From NCBI RefSeq assembly GCF_002443295.1, contig NZ_BAOS01000005.1:124001-188000 (forward strand): DNA of 64,000 bases, in the 5' to 3' direction. The stretch comes from Candidatus Scalindua japonica (GTDB lineage: Bacteria; Planctomycetota; Brocadiia; Brocadiales; Scalinduaceae). Positions 17,074 to 26,330 of this stretch are shown here, in pieces (positions within the stretch are counted from its first letter, which is position 1; the number at the start of each line of letters is the position of its first letter). Below the pieces are notes generated by a model. The model did no database searches and had not been told where the DNA came from. It saw only the letters and a program-made list of their open reading frames with translations. A program made the position numbers and the translations under genes.

Positions 17074-17844
17074 TTACTGTATAATAAAATCAGAAAAATA
17101 AACCTGTGATATTGCATCATCCGACCCTAAAACCTCACTATTCAGAATGTCTTTAATCTCTTCTCTCATTCCAATATGACTAGTCTGCGTACTTATTTCA
17201 CTTAAACTTTTAGAGGAAAGAAATGAAACCAGTTTATCCCTGAAGACAACTTTGTTCGCCTTTATTGTTTCTTCTATTTCGACGCTCTTCACTTCAAGGC
17301 TTATGATGACCCTTAGGTATCTTTTACTGTCAACCTTTCCTAAGTTAACAACAATACTGTCCAATGGCACTAATATTTTATCCAGCATATTGTTGATTTG
17401 TCCGGTCTCATCATTACCATTCTTTTTGTCCTTATCTTTACTCTTGCTTTTTTTCTTATCTTCTTTCCTCTCTTTTTCAATGCCTGGACGATTGTCGTCG
17501 ACCTGATCTTCTTCTGAATCTTCGAGAGAGGTTTCCGGTTGAGCAGCATCGGCAGATGTTGTTATATCATAGACGTCTTTAGATGAATGGAACTTTGTGA
17601 CAAATACAAAGGCGCTCCCTAAGGCAATTATGCCAATAACAACCAAAATCATTGTATTCTTAAGGTCTATTTTTGTCGCACCTTCTTTATCGGAATCTTG
17701 AGTTCCGGTTTCTTTTTCTTCAGCTACACCTTTTGCATTTGCATCTACATTGCCATCTGATGCATCTTTTGTCTTTTTCTTTTTCTTAAAAATAGCAAGT
17801 CTCCTCCAGATACTGATCTCAAAAGTTAAAAGCAAATTGATCAC
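17074..17844 (-). CDS. fliL: Flagellar stator-associated protein FliL; start uncertain
   Basis: A Lys-rich N-terminus, one membrane helix (MILVVIGIIALGSAFVFV, ~67-85), a long acidic/basic linker and a C-terminal FliL domain (ILVPLDSIVVNLGKVDSKRYLRVIISLEV). FliL surrounds the stator and supports torque. The listed GTG start has no ribosome site. A strong GGAGGAG lies at 17801-17807; 7 bases after it is an in-frame ATT (17793), and a TTG at 17798 is well spaced but in the wrong frame. Adding one T to the following T5 run would join that TTG to the FliL frame (MLFFKKKKK). Confidence 0.85.
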   Translation of the reverse strand: MINLLLTFEISIWRRLAIFKKKKKTKDASDGNVDANAKGVAEEKETGTQDSDKEGATKIDLKNTMILVVIGIIALGSAFVFVTKFHSSKDVYDITTSADAAQPETSLEDSEEDQVDDNRPGIEKERKEDKKKSKSKDKDKKNGNDETGQINNMLDKILVPLDSIVVNLGKVDSKRYLRVIISLEVKSVEIEETIKANKVVFRDKLVSFLSSKSLSEISTQTSHIGMREEIKDILNSEVLGSDDAISQVYFSDFIIQ

Positions 17845-17867
17845 AACATTTTATGTAATTGTTACTC

Positions 17868-18623
17868 CTATAAATCAGAAATAATTATGTTTATTCTATT
17901 GTCTGCTTTAGTTTTAAAAGATGACTCTTCTCCCAGCAGAGGTCGATACTTGCCATACCCAATTGCTGTCAATCTTGTATTATCAATCTTACCAATATCA
18001 TTAAAGTACCTTATAACTGCATCCGCAAATTCTGCCGACTTTTGCCAGCTTGTAGGACAGTCATCTGTTGGAACAAAATCCTCACTGGTAAATCCACCAA
18101 CAACAACCTTACAGTCCCTGTTTCGTATTATTTTTATTAAATTATTTAAATACATCTTACTTTCAGATGACATATCCAACTCTTCATTAATGAAATCTAT
18201 TTCTGTTGGAAAAACCAGTTGATGACCTGTTTTTGTATACTCAATATCTAAATTCTTATCAATTGTGTTAGCAAATACGTTCTTATCTAACTCTTTCTTC
18301 TTTTTATATTTGCCACTATAATTATCCAGTTTAATATCTAAATTGGATATTGAGTCACTACTACCTAATACAATCTTACTTACACCAAAATTATCCAATG
18401 CCTCTTTAAAAGAATCAATCGCCTCTTTTGCCTCTTCGTCTTTAATCGGCCCCACATTGGCGGATAGCATAATAAAAAATGCCAACAAAATAGTCATAAG
18501 TGCTGCGAAGGCAACCATATCTACAAAACTTGCATCTTCAGGTGGCTTCTTTTTTTTTCTTCTCACTACTGCAAAACCATTCTCCTGTTCATTTACCTTC
18601 GCTGCGTCTGCTGCATTAGACAT
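17868..18623 (-). CDS. Second MotB-like protein lacking the ion-binding aspartate
   Basis: 251 aa: a cytoplasmic basic start, one membrane helix (MVAFAALMTILLAFFIMLSA, ~36-55) and an OmpA-like C-terminal domain (KVVVGGFTS, then TRLTAIGYGKYRPL and ADNRINIII). In MotB the membrane helix has an essential Asp (YAD-x-MT); here that position is Ala41 (FAALMT). The OmpA domain is also altered: GFTS replaces GHTD and the Arg of the RA helix is missing. It overlaps the canonical motB by 8 bases. It cannot conduct ions alone in the usual way; a structural stator partner or a decayed copy are both possible. Confidence 0.8.
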   Translation of the reverse strand: MSNAADAAKVNEQENGFAVVRRKKKKPPEDASFVDMVAFAALMTILLAFFIMLSANVGPIKDEEAKEAIDSFKEALDNFGVSKIVLGSSDSISNLDIKLDNYSGKYKKKKELDKNVFANTIDKNLDIEYTKTGHQLVFPTEIDFINEELDMSSESKMYLNNLIKIIRNRDCKVVVGGFTSEDFVPTDDCPTSWQKSAEFADAVIRYFNDIGKIDNTRLTAIGYGKYRPLLGEESSFKTKADNRINIIISDL

Positions 18624-19332
18624 CCTGAGGTATCTCCTTTATAATTACCTCCACCCTTCTGTTCAAAGCACGATTATTATCGTTAGTGTTCGGATATAAT
18701 GGCCTTTTCCGTCCATACCCCGCAACGCCAAACCTGGAGGAGAGCAACATTTCTTCGTTAATTATGTAGTCACAAACTCTGGATGCACGTGCAATAGACA
18801 ATTTATCACCTGTATTGTTATTATCAGTATATCTATCATCAGTGTGACCTTCAATTCTGACATTATTTGGAATCACACTTAACAATTCCGCTATCTTATC
18901 TAATAGATACAGATATTCTAACTTCAGCGAGATATCACCCGTATCAAAAAGAATGTCAGCCATAATTCTTATCGTAAATCCCTCTTTAGTCTTCTGCAAC
19001 TCTATTACATCAAACAGTTCATTATCTTCCATAAACACAACAAGGTCTTCTTTTATTAATTCCAGTTCATCTATAGGAGGCAAAAGATCATAAGCATCAA
19101 CCATTATTTTTGTCTGACTTTTGACCTTTTTCTTAAATATGCCAGAATCCTTAAGTTCTGCAGCCATTAAATTATCACCAATACCGGTACTTTTCTTCAT
19201 CAATTCGATCTCTTCATCAGTTTTAGGAGAACTCATTGCTATTATTAACACAAAGAAGGTCATCAACAATGTAATCATATCGCCATAAGCCAATGCCCAT
19301 TCATTAGGATCTTTTTTTGGTTCTTCTTCCAT
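18616..19332 (-). CDS. motB: Flagellar stator protein MotB
   Basis: 238 aa. Membrane helix at ~13-33 contains the ion-binding Asp18 (AYGDMITLLMTFFVLI). The OmpA-like peptidoglycan-binding domain is intact: VRIEGHTDDRYTD, LSIARASRVCDYI, GYGRKRPL and NRRVEVII. It anchors the stator to the wall. Its start overlaps the motA stop by one base and its end overlaps the second MotB-like gene. Confidence 0.93.
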   Translation of the reverse strand: MEEEPKKDPNEWALAYGDMITLLMTFFVLIIAMSSPKTDEEIELMKKSTGIGDNLMAAELKDSGIFKKKVKSQTKIMVDAYDLLPPIDELELIKEDLVVFMEDNELFDVIELQKTKEGFTIRIMADILFDTGDISLKLEYLYLLDKIAELLSVIPNNVRIEGHTDDRYTDNNNTGDKLSIARASRVCDYIINEEMLLSSRFGVAGYGRKRPLYPNTNDNNRALNRRVEVIIKEIPQDV

Positions 19333-20138
19333 TATTTTGCATTTCTAATCTTATCTTTCAAATCCTCTATCTTCTTTTCCTTCCTTTCAGCCGGTGATAG
19401 AAAACCTTTTAACTTCTCCTCAACTATACTTGGATTATCTCCGGACTGTATTGACACAACCCCTTCCATGATCAGCTCCTTTACCAAAGTTTCCTCCTTT
19501 GACCTTACATCAAGTTTTCCACTCATGGGCAGAAAGATCAAATTTGCAACAATAACACCATACAAAGTAGTTAAAAGCGCCGTAGCCATACCAACACCTA
19601 TCTTTGACGGATCATCCAGTTCTCTAAGCATCAATACCAAACCTATTAATGTCCCCATCATGCCGAATGCTGGTGCGACTACGCCCATGGATTCGAGCAC
19701 GCCCTTGCCTTTAGAATGCCTGCCGCGCAAATTCTCAATCTCTTTTTCAAGTATTGTACGAAGTCCATCAGCATCAGTTCCGTCAACCAGAAGCTGTATA
19801 GATTTAGAGAGAAAAGCATCTTTAATATCTGCAACTTTACTTTCTAAAGCAAGTAACCCTTCCCTTCTGGCAAGCTTTGCATACTCTATCAAATTCTGCA
19901 TTTCTGACTGAGGAGACGAAACTTTCACAAATATAGTTTTCATGATTAAAGAAACCAGTCCGGTAACCACTTGTAACGGATACCTGACAAGGGTTGCCGC
20001 TACCGTCCCTCCAATGACAATCATAATTGAGGGAATGTTAATAAACCCTCCAATCCCGGCCATTCCTCCACCCAGAATTATAGATACTATGAGCAGAAGA
20101 GCGCCAATTAATATACCTGCCGGCGTTGCAATATCCAT
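19332..20138 (-). CDS. motA: Flagellar stator protein MotA
   Basis: 268 aa with four membrane helices (ILIGALLLIVSIILGGG; FINIPSIMIVIGGTVAATLV; GMMGTLIGLVLML; ATALLTTLYGVIVANLIFLP). The cytoplasmic loop carries the charged residues that touch FliG. AAGGAG lies before the ATG. It forms the stator with MotB. Whether it uses protons or sodium is not clear from sequence alone. Confidence 0.95.
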   Translation of the reverse strand: MDIATPAGILIGALLLIVSIILGGGMAGIGGFINIPSIMIVIGGTVAATLVRYPLQVVTGLVSLIMKTIFVKVSSPQSEMQNLIEYAKLARREGLLALESKVADIKDAFLSKSIQLLVDGTDADGLRTILEKEIENLRGRHSKGKGVLESMGVVAPAFGMMGTLIGLVLMLRELDDPSKIGVGMATALLTTLYGVIVANLIFLPMSGKLDVRSKEETLVKELIMEGVVSIQSGDNPSIVEEKLKGFLSPAERKEKKIEDLKDKIRNAK

Positions 20139-20139
20139 T

Positions 20140-21093
20140 TTATGCTCCTTCTAATCCATCATTATTTTTTTGAAATTCATTTTTCATTATTTTTCTGATC
20201 TCTTCAGTAAGCTTTGAAGCTTCGTCTGTTTCTACAAACTCTAATATCCTGGCCAGGCTCTTTTCATTCATCTTTGACAGGATACTTATGGATGTATCAT
20301 TTTCCAGCTCCTTCATAATTGATACAGCTTTTTCTGTTTCAATTTTCTGATAAATTGCAGCAAGTTTTTTTATATTTCTTTCTTTAAGTGTTTCACTATC
20401 CTCCCGATTCACTATTTGAAGGTTTTTCATTTTTTCACTAATTGTAGCCGCACCGGATGGATCTAATTCCGAAAGAATCTTTGCAGATTTTTTAGATACC
20501 ATACCTGTTAAAACCTTAGCACTGGTATCTTTGTTCAGTTTATTTAAGACCTTGGCAGCTTTTAACGCCTCCATCGAAGCGTAAATACCAGCTAATCTTT
20601 TAACATTTTTCCTTTCGGTTTCATCAAAAACAATAAGGTCTCGATCAAGATCAATTCGTGCTTTACTTATCAGCATTAACTTCTCATCCAGCTTTTTTCT
20701 CATAGTTAATATTTCGTTTTTTCGGTCTTCAACATCTGCTTTAAAAGCCTCTATTTCCTTTTCATTTTTTTCAAGTAATGCAGCTTTTTTCTCATACAAT
20801 TCTATTCTTTGACGCAATTCCTGTTGATACTTCCTTATCTCATCGGGAGAGAACCCCTTCAGTTCCCTGACCGCCTCTGTTGTCTTCTTTTGGTCGGCAG
20901 ACTCTTTCGCATTGTTTATCCTTTTGCTGTATTCCTCCTCTATCTCTATTAATTTAGCAGAATATGATTTTCCCATCTTTTTCTGAATCCCCGTCTTCAG
21001 CTTTATCATCACAACAGATGATACTGAAAAGAATATAATAAGGAAAAGTAAATGGGGAACAAATTTCTTAATATCCAACTTGATCTTAATCAT
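20140..21093 (-). CDS. MotE-like protein with MgtE N-domain repeats
   Basis: 317 aa. A membrane anchor or signal segment at ~12-30, a long coiled coil (~35-170), then two MgtE_N-like helical repeats: AKVLNKLNKDTSAKVLTGM and VSIMKELENDTSISILSKM, each followed by ARILE/AKILSEL. This is the layout of the flagellar MotE family, found next to fliJ and motA in many species and, in rhizobia, described as a chaperone for a periplasmic motor protein. It overlaps fliJ and sits 1 base before motA. Confidence 0.75.
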   Translation of the reverse strand: MIKIKLDIKKFVPHLLFLIIFFSVSSVVMIKLKTGIQKKMGKSYSAKLIEIEEEYSKRINNAKESADQKKTTEAVRELKGFSPDEIRKYQQELRQRIELYEKKAALLEKNEKEIEAFKADVEDRKNEILTMRKKLDEKLMLISKARIDLDRDLIVFDETERKNVKRLAGIYASMEALKAAKVLNKLNKDTSAKVLTGMVSKKSAKILSELDPSGAATISEKMKNLQIVNREDSETLKERNIKKLAAIYQKIETEKAVSIMKELENDTSISILSKMNEKSLARILEFVETDEASKLTEEIRKIMKNEFQKNNDGLEGA

Positions 21094-21544
21094 TTTCTAC
21101 CACCAGTTTGTTAATAAATTTTGTCATGGCAATATCGTCCATTTCCCTGTTAGACATAAATACCAGATGTTTTTTATGTTCTTCCTCCCACCTGTTCCTG
21201 AGTTTCTCGATCGCCTTTCTTTTCTTAACTATTTTAATCAGCTCCTCCTTAACAGTGTTTAACTCTATTGATATCTCCTGTATCCTTGATTTACTGGTTT
21301 CAATATTAATATTAATATTAGAAAAATAATCCTCATAAGTCACTAATTCTTCAGCAAAGATTTCCAGTTTCTTTTTAGAATTCAATGCACTTTGACTAAT
21401 CAGTTTGCCCTTCTTCATGTTTTCCAATTTTATATTTTCATTGATGAATGCATCTTGAACAACCCGTAATCTAGCGACACACTCATCCTCGTAAATCCGA
21501 TGTTTATTGAGCAATGGCTCTAATTTAAAATGGAACTTTTGCAT
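21086..21544 (-). CDS. fliJ: Flagellar export protein FliJ
   Basis: 152 aa, one long antiparallel coiled coil, beginning MQKFHFKLEPLLNKHR, the typical FliJ start (F-x-L-x-x-LL-x-x-R). FliJ is the stalk-like partner of the FliI ATPase ring and contacts FlhA. It lies 66 bases after fliI and overlaps the MotE-like gene by 8 bases. Confidence 0.88.
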   Translation of the reverse strand: MQKFHFKLEPLLNKHRIYEDECVARLRVVQDAFINENIKLENMKKGKLISQSALNSKKKLEIFAEELVTYEDYFSNININIETSKSRIQEISIELNTVKEELIKIVKKRKAIEKLRNRWEEEHKKHLVFMSNREMDDIAMTKFINKLVVEND

Positions 21545-21610
21545 TTTTTCTATATTTTTTAATGAAAGGAACTATTAAATTAATTAATTTATAAGAGGTG
21601 TTCTCTTTTG

Positions 21611-22948
21611 TTATTCCGAAGTACCACAATCTTGTATCATTGCTATTAATTTATCTATATCTTCATCATATACACTCTCTTCTTTTACACCCTGCTTGAG
21701 GTAATCAGTAATATGATTATATTTATTGATGGCATAGTCAATCTTACGGTTCTTTCCTTCTACATATGCACCCACATTTATCATGTCTTCCGCTTCTTTA
21801 TAAATAGCGTATACTGATCTTAAGTTCTGGGCTGCCTTCAAATGATCGGCAGTGACAATATCGATCATACACCTGCTCACACTATTCAGGATATCAATAG
21901 CTGGAAAGTGGTTCTGTGCCGCCAGTTTTCTTGATAGTATAATATGACCATCCAGGATCCCCCGTACCGTATCTGAAACAGGTTCATTAAAATCATCACC
22001 ATCAACCAGTACCGTATACATTGCCGTAATGCTACCTTTCTCCGTTATACCTGTCCTTTCCAGCAGCCTGGGGAGAACAGAAAACACTGATGGAGTGTAA
22101 CCCCTTGTAGTTGGCGGTTCACCTATCGCCAACCCAAGCTCACGTTGCGCGTTTGCAAGCCTGGTAATGGAATCAACTAATAACATCACATCCATCCCTT
22201 GATCTCTCAAATACTCAGCTATTGTAGTGGCCACAAACGCCCCTTTCAACCTGACGACAACGGGTTTATCAGAGGTAACTACCACCACAACTGATTTTTT
22301 CATACCTTCAGATCCTAAATTATATTCAATAAATTCACGTACCTCTCTTCCACGTTCTCCTATCAAAGCAATAACATTTACCTCTGCCTTAGACGATCTT
22401 GCAATCTTTCCCAGAAGAGTACTTTTCCCGACTCCACTACCCGCAAAGATACCCATTCTCTGTCCTTTTCCGCATGTCAAGAGGCTGTCGATTGACCTGA
22501 CACCGGTGCTGATGCTCTCAGTGATGAGAGGTCTGTTCAATGGCGCAGGTGCATCCTTATGTATTGACCACATTTCATCAAAATCAACAGGGCCTTTATT
22601 GTCCATTGTATTTCCCAGCCCATCCAGCACTCTTCCTATTAAAGAAATACCAAGTTTAACCTGAAGTGACTGCCCTGTGGCAACCACCTCACTTTTCGGG
22701 CTGATACCATTCATATCCGCAATAGGCATCAGTAATGTTTTTTTATCTTTGAATCCTACTACTTCTGCCAGCACTGGCTCTTCCTCGGTTTGTGTTGTCA
22801 ATCTGCATAATTCACCGATATGGACCTCGGGACCCAAAGACTCTATTAACATACTGGTCGCCCTGGAAACTGACCCGGTTAAATTTATATTATCTATATT
22901 TGAAAGTCTTTGATGATACTTTTCAAACATCTCTTTTATTATTGACAT
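21611..22948 (-). CDS. fliI: Flagellum-specific ATPase FliI
   Basis: 445 aa. Walker A GSGVGKST at ~170, Walker B MLLVDSITR, and the FliI/F1-beta stretches ALIGERGREVREF and GEPPTTRGYTPSVFSVLPRLLERTG. It forms a hexamer that helps unload export substrates, controlled by FliH. It overlaps the preceding fliH fragment by 10 bases. Confidence 0.96.
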   Translation of the reverse strand: MSIIKEMFEKYHQRLSNIDNINLTGSVSRATSMLIESLGPEVHIGELCRLTTQTEEEPVLAEVVGFKDKKTLLMPIADMNGISPKSEVVATGQSLQVKLGISLIGRVLDGLGNTMDNKGPVDFDEMWSIHKDAPAPLNRPLITESISTGVRSIDSLLTCGKGQRMGIFAGSGVGKSTLLGKIARSSKAEVNVIALIGERGREVREFIEYNLGSEGMKKSVVVVVTSDKPVVVRLKGAFVATTIAEYLRDQGMDVMLLVDSITRLANAQRELGLAIGEPPTTRGYTPSVFSVLPRLLERTGITEKGSITAMYTVLVDGDDFNEPVSDTVRGILDGHIILSRKLAAQNHFPAIDILNSVSRCMIDIVTADHLKAAQNLRSVYAIYKEAEDMINVGAYVEGKNRKIDYAINKYNHITDYLKQGVKEESVYDEDIDKLIAMIQDCGTSE

Positions 22949-23175
22949 TCTCCACTTTCTGTTTTCAAATCATGCTCTGCAAAAGCTAAAACTATCTCAT
23001 TCCAACGTGTTTCTATCCTTGCATCTACACCCCCACAGTCCGTAATAACTTTACATCCACCTCTGGATATATTACTATCACTCACTATTTCACACGCCTC
23101 TTCCTCATTAGATATTCCACTGATTTTCATTTTTTGCAACCCTTCTGCATCATCCGGGTTTATGTATACTTTCAA
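22939..23175 (-). pseudogene. fliH: FliH, C-terminal half, in the -1 frame
   Basis: 78 codons from a TTG start that overlaps the stop of the N-terminal half (TATTGA). The sequence KVYINPDDAEGLQKM and later GGCKVITDCGGVDARIETRWNEIVLAF is the FliH/YscL C-terminal domain, which binds FliI. A -1 shift (or one added A) in the A8 run at 23178-23185 joins both halves into a 208-aa protein, a normal FliH length. Either a sequencing or genuine one-base deletion, or slippage. Confidence 0.85.
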
Positions 23176-23564
23176 TATTTTTTTTCTTTTACCCTGTTAA
23201 TCGCACTACTTACAACTTTTTCGATTATTCGACTATTACTCTCAGAAATCTCTTGAAATACTGTTTTTTTAGCAATTGCAAAAGTAAGCTTAATTATTTC
23301 TTTCTCACATTTACTCCAGATACTATCTCTCTCCTGTTTTAAATCTTTGATTGCTTTATGCATACTTTCACATATGAGTGCAACGTCTTCTCTATTTTTT
23401 TCTAATGCTTCATCCCAGCCTCTTTGGTATGATTCTTTTGTCAGACGCTCAATCTCATCTTCCTTTTTCTTCCTTTTTTCTTCTTTTTCAACTGTTGTAT
23501 AATTTGACTCAAGGACAAATGATTTTTTTACAACAGGTAGTTTATATACATTATTAGTACTCAT
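23172..23564 (-). pseudogene. fliH: FliH, N-terminal half
   Basis: 130 aa: a variable start, a charged coiled coil with the Gln/Arg-Gly motif SYQRGWDEALEKN and the beginning of the C-terminal domain (IIKLTFAIAKKTVFQEI). It ends KEKKY at a stop right after an A8 run, where the C-terminal half continues in the -1 frame. FliH is the negative regulator and stator of the FliI ATPase and links it to the C-ring. It overlaps fliG by 4 bases. Confidence 0.85.
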
Positions 23565-24508
23565 ACCATTGGTCCGAGGTCCTGGGTTCTTCCTCTCACT
23601 GTTTCTCCCTGCGATTCTAATTTAGCCAAGCTATCGACTATTATTTTCTGAGCAGCCTCAACCTCTGACAAGGGTTTTGGGCCTAGTATCTGCTGCTCCT
23701 CGTTAACCATATCGCCCATACGCTTAGACATATTGTTAAATATTTTTTCACTCACTTCCTTACTGGCAGTCTTTAAAGCCAGAGCAATTGTATTGGTATC
23801 TGTCTCTGACAACATTTGCCTTAAAGCCTTGTCTTCAACTATTGCCAAATCTTCAAATACAAACATTAGTGTTTTAATTTCCTGTGCAATATCAGGATGT
23901 TCTTCCTTAATACGCTGCATAATAGTTTTCTCAGTTACAGAATCACTTCGATTAAGTATTTCTGCAATAGCTCTATATTTCCTTTCATTTGGTGTATCAA
24001 TTCTATCACCTAACGATATGACCTTCGATTCAAGCAACTCATCAATCTGTTTAATTATTTGTACTGGTGGTGGAGTCGAAGTAGCCATTCTGTTTAGTAC
24101 GTCAAGTCTTAACTCTTCAGACATAGTACCTACAACTTCCGCAGACTGATGCGGTTCAAGATATGATAGTATTAATGCAATTAATTGAGTATGTTCTCCG
24201 GAAAGAATTGAAATTATCTCTTCACTTACAAGATGCTTAAAATACCTGAACGGTATAATACTGGGTCTGTGGTCCTTAATTACATCAATAATTTCTTCAC
24301 TTTTACGCCATGACTGAATTTCGTCCTTAAACTCATTGAGAACTCCAACTGAAATTTCATTACTGACGTTTCTCATCCTTCCGATGATATCACTAATCTC
24401 GGCAATCTCGCTTTCACCAAAATTACTCAAAATATCAGCCGCTGTTTCCGGTCCCAGGTTCAAAAGTAATATTGCAACTTTTTCCTTACTGGTAAAAGAT
24501 GGATTCAT
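23561..24508 (-). CDS. fliG: Flagellar motor switch protein FliG
   Basis: 315 aa. Opens with KEKVAILLLNLGPETAADIL; the middle has PHQSAEVVGTMSEELRLDVLNRMA (the EHPQ-like region is LEPHQSA); the C-terminal domain ends RRMGDMVNEEQQILGPKPLSEVEAAQ-like, with the torque-helix residues present. FliG sits on the FliF ring and meets MotA. It overlaps fliF by one base and fliH by four. Confidence 0.95.
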   Translation of the reverse strand: MNPSFTSKEKVAILLLNLGPETAADILSNFGESEIAEISDIIGRMRNVSNEISVGVLNEFKDEIQSWRKSEEIIDVIKDHRPSIIPFRYFKHLVSEEIISILSGEHTQLIALILSYLEPHQSAEVVGTMSEELRLDVLNRMATSTPPPVQIIKQIDELLESKVISLGDRIDTPNERKYRAIAEILNRSDSVTEKTIMQRIKEEHPDIAQEIKTLMFVFEDLAIVEDKALRQMLSETDTNTIALALKTASKEVSEKIFNNMSKRMGDMVNEEQQILGPKPLSEVEAAQKIIVDSLAKLESQGETVRGRTQDLGPMV

Positions 24509-26070
24509 TATTCACTCTCCCTTAACCATTTTCTAACAAGATTGCTGGTAGTTCTCGGGTCCTCCTTCGCGTTATCAATTATTCCATCCCTTACAACCAG
24601 TCGTTTTTCATCTTCTTTTTTATTCCTCGCCGATTCATCCATGTCCTCATCACCGTCCTCAATTTCTGCAGGTGAGGCGTATGTAGCATAACCGGCAGCA
24701 ATCGGTTGGGTTGGTAATGACACGCGTTTCAACGTCCTTGTCGCGAAGAAAAGGAATGCAAGCACCGCTATGACAAGAGAACTGCTTCTGGCAATTGATA
24801 GTATAAAATCTTTTTTGTCTTCCTTTTCAACTGCCTCTTCATCAACAAAGACAGAAACATGTTGCTGAAACTTAACGCTTTGTATCTCAAACTTATCATT
24901 TCTCGGGGCCGATTCATCAATACCTATTGCCTGTTTTACAATTGCAGCTATTTGGTCCAATTCGTCATCAGTCCTGGATACGTATTTACTAGTTATCTTG
25001 CCGTCCGTCGTTTCTTCCTCAACATAATTACCATCAACAAGAACCGCAACTGTTAATCTTTTTACCCCCGCCTCATGTTCCGATATTGCACGTTCTACTT
25101 TACTCAATGCATATTGAGTAGTTTCAGTCTCCTCCGCTTCTTTGGACATTTTAACACCAGCATCTCCATTAGCTGCTCCCGGCATTTCCGTAGACTGTGT
25201 TGTAATTACCTGGCTTACTGGTACTTTTTTGTCCTGATCATATTCAATCTGCTTTTCATCAATATGCTTAAAGTCTAAGTCCGCACTAACTTTTACAATC
25301 GCCTTGCCCGGCCCTGTTATTTTTTCTATTATACTCATTGCTTTTGACGCATAATATTCTTCCAGTTTTCTACTTAAATCAAATTGATTGGTGATGACAC
25401 CTGACAATTTTGATTCTCCGGTCTTTGATAACAGATTTCCCTTACTGTCTGTAATCGAAATACTATCCGGACTCAAGCCTTCCACGCTTGTACTTACAAG
25501 GTGTGTAATGCCAGCTATTATTCCTGGATTTATAGCATGCCTTTTTCTCATTTTTAGGACAACTGATGCGGTGGAGTGCTTTTCATCCTCAACAAATAAT
25601 GATGGCTCAGGTATAACGATCTGGACCTTTGCCCACTCTACATCATCTAATTGTGAAATGGTCTTTGATAATTCCCCCTGAAGAGCTCTTCTATAATTAA
25701 CTTTCTGCGCCAGGTCAGACATACCAAACTTAACTCTATCAAATAGCTCAAAACCAACTTCCCCCCCTGGTAAACTATCTTTAGCAAGAGCCATTCTAGA
25801 CTCATATATTTTATTTGATGGGACTAATATAGTAGAACCATTATCTTTTAGCTTGTAGTTTATGTTATTATCTCGTAGATATGTTACAATTTCAGACGCT
25901 TCCTTTTGGCCTAGATCACTATATAATAGTCCATAATCCGGTGTTCTTACCCAGTAAGTAACAGCTAACAATCCTGCAATGAACCCAAGTATCACTACAA
26001 TAAAAACAAGTCTCTGTCCGAAGCTTGTTCCTTTCCATATATTACTAAACTGTCCTGCTATCTGGCTCAA
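24508..26070 (-). CDS. fliF: Flagellar MS-ring protein FliF
   Basis: 520 aa. Two membrane helices (~20-42 and ~428-448) flank a large periplasmic region with the ring-building motifs: TPDYGLLYSDLGQKEASEIV, GGEVGFELFDRVKFGMSDLAQKVNYRRALQGEL. The C-terminal tail EDPRTTSNLVRKWLRE binds FliG. It starts at TTG with GGAG 7 bases upstream. A sigma-54-type promoter lies ~70 bases upstream, making it the first gene of the fliF-to-fliN run. Confidence 0.95.
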   Translation of the reverse strand: MSQIAGQFSNIWKGTSFGQRLVFIVVILGFIAGLLAVTYWVRTPDYGLLYSDLGQKEASEIVTYLRDNNINYKLKDNGSTILVPSNKIYESRMALAKDSLPGGEVGFELFDRVKFGMSDLAQKVNYRRALQGELSKTISQLDDVEWAKVQIVIPEPSLFVEDEKHSTASVVLKMRKRHAINPGIIAGITHLVSTSVEGLSPDSISITDSKGNLLSKTGESKLSGVITNQFDLSRKLEEYYASKAMSIIEKITGPGKAIVKVSADLDFKHIDEKQIEYDQDKKVPVSQVITTQSTEMPGAANGDAGVKMSKEAEETETTQYALSKVERAISEHEAGVKRLTVAVLVDGNYVEEETTDGKITSKYVSRTDDELDQIAAIVKQAIGIDESAPRNDKFEIQSVKFQQHVSVFVDEEAVEKEDKKDFILSIARSSSLVIAVLAFLFFATRTLKRVSLPTQPIAAGYATYASPAEIEDGDEDMDESARNKKEDEKRLVVRDGIIDNAKEDPRTTSNLVRKWLRESE

Positions 26071-26139
26071 TTCTCGGCTCCTATTAGATGTGACTATGTT
26101 TGAATTATTATTAAAATAAATCGACTGTTCTAGGTAATT

Positions 26140-26155
26140 TGCAAATAATATACCG
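26140..26155 (-). promoter_or_regulatory. Sigma-54 promoter before fliF
   Basis: Minus strand CGGTAT-N5-TTGCA, with GG and GC at exact spacing. The predicted start is ~58 bases before the fliF TTG. Confidence 0.55.
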
Positions 26156-26307
26156 CAATATAAATATTTTATTTTATAGGAAAATTACCACTTGTCAGTA
26201 GTTCTAAAATATTATTAATCAAGTTATTTCTATCTTGCCGGCAGCGAGAAGCTTTTTAGTACAATTTTCCGTAAATTTTAAAATGGTTAAATCCGTAGCA
26301 ATTTTGC

Positions 26308-26330
26308 ACTAACCGTAGTTTTATTGGACA
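26308..26330. repeat. 23-base dispersed repeat, copy 2
   Basis: Begins ACTAACCGTAGTTTT and ends GGACA; differs from 15297-15319 at two positions. See that entry. Confidence 0.45.

Noticed and set aside
22939-23564. Programmed frameshifting in fliH as an established fact
   Set aside because: sdhC shows the same kind of loss at an A-run and a nearby kinase has one-base losses, so sequence error is the simpler account until reads are checked.
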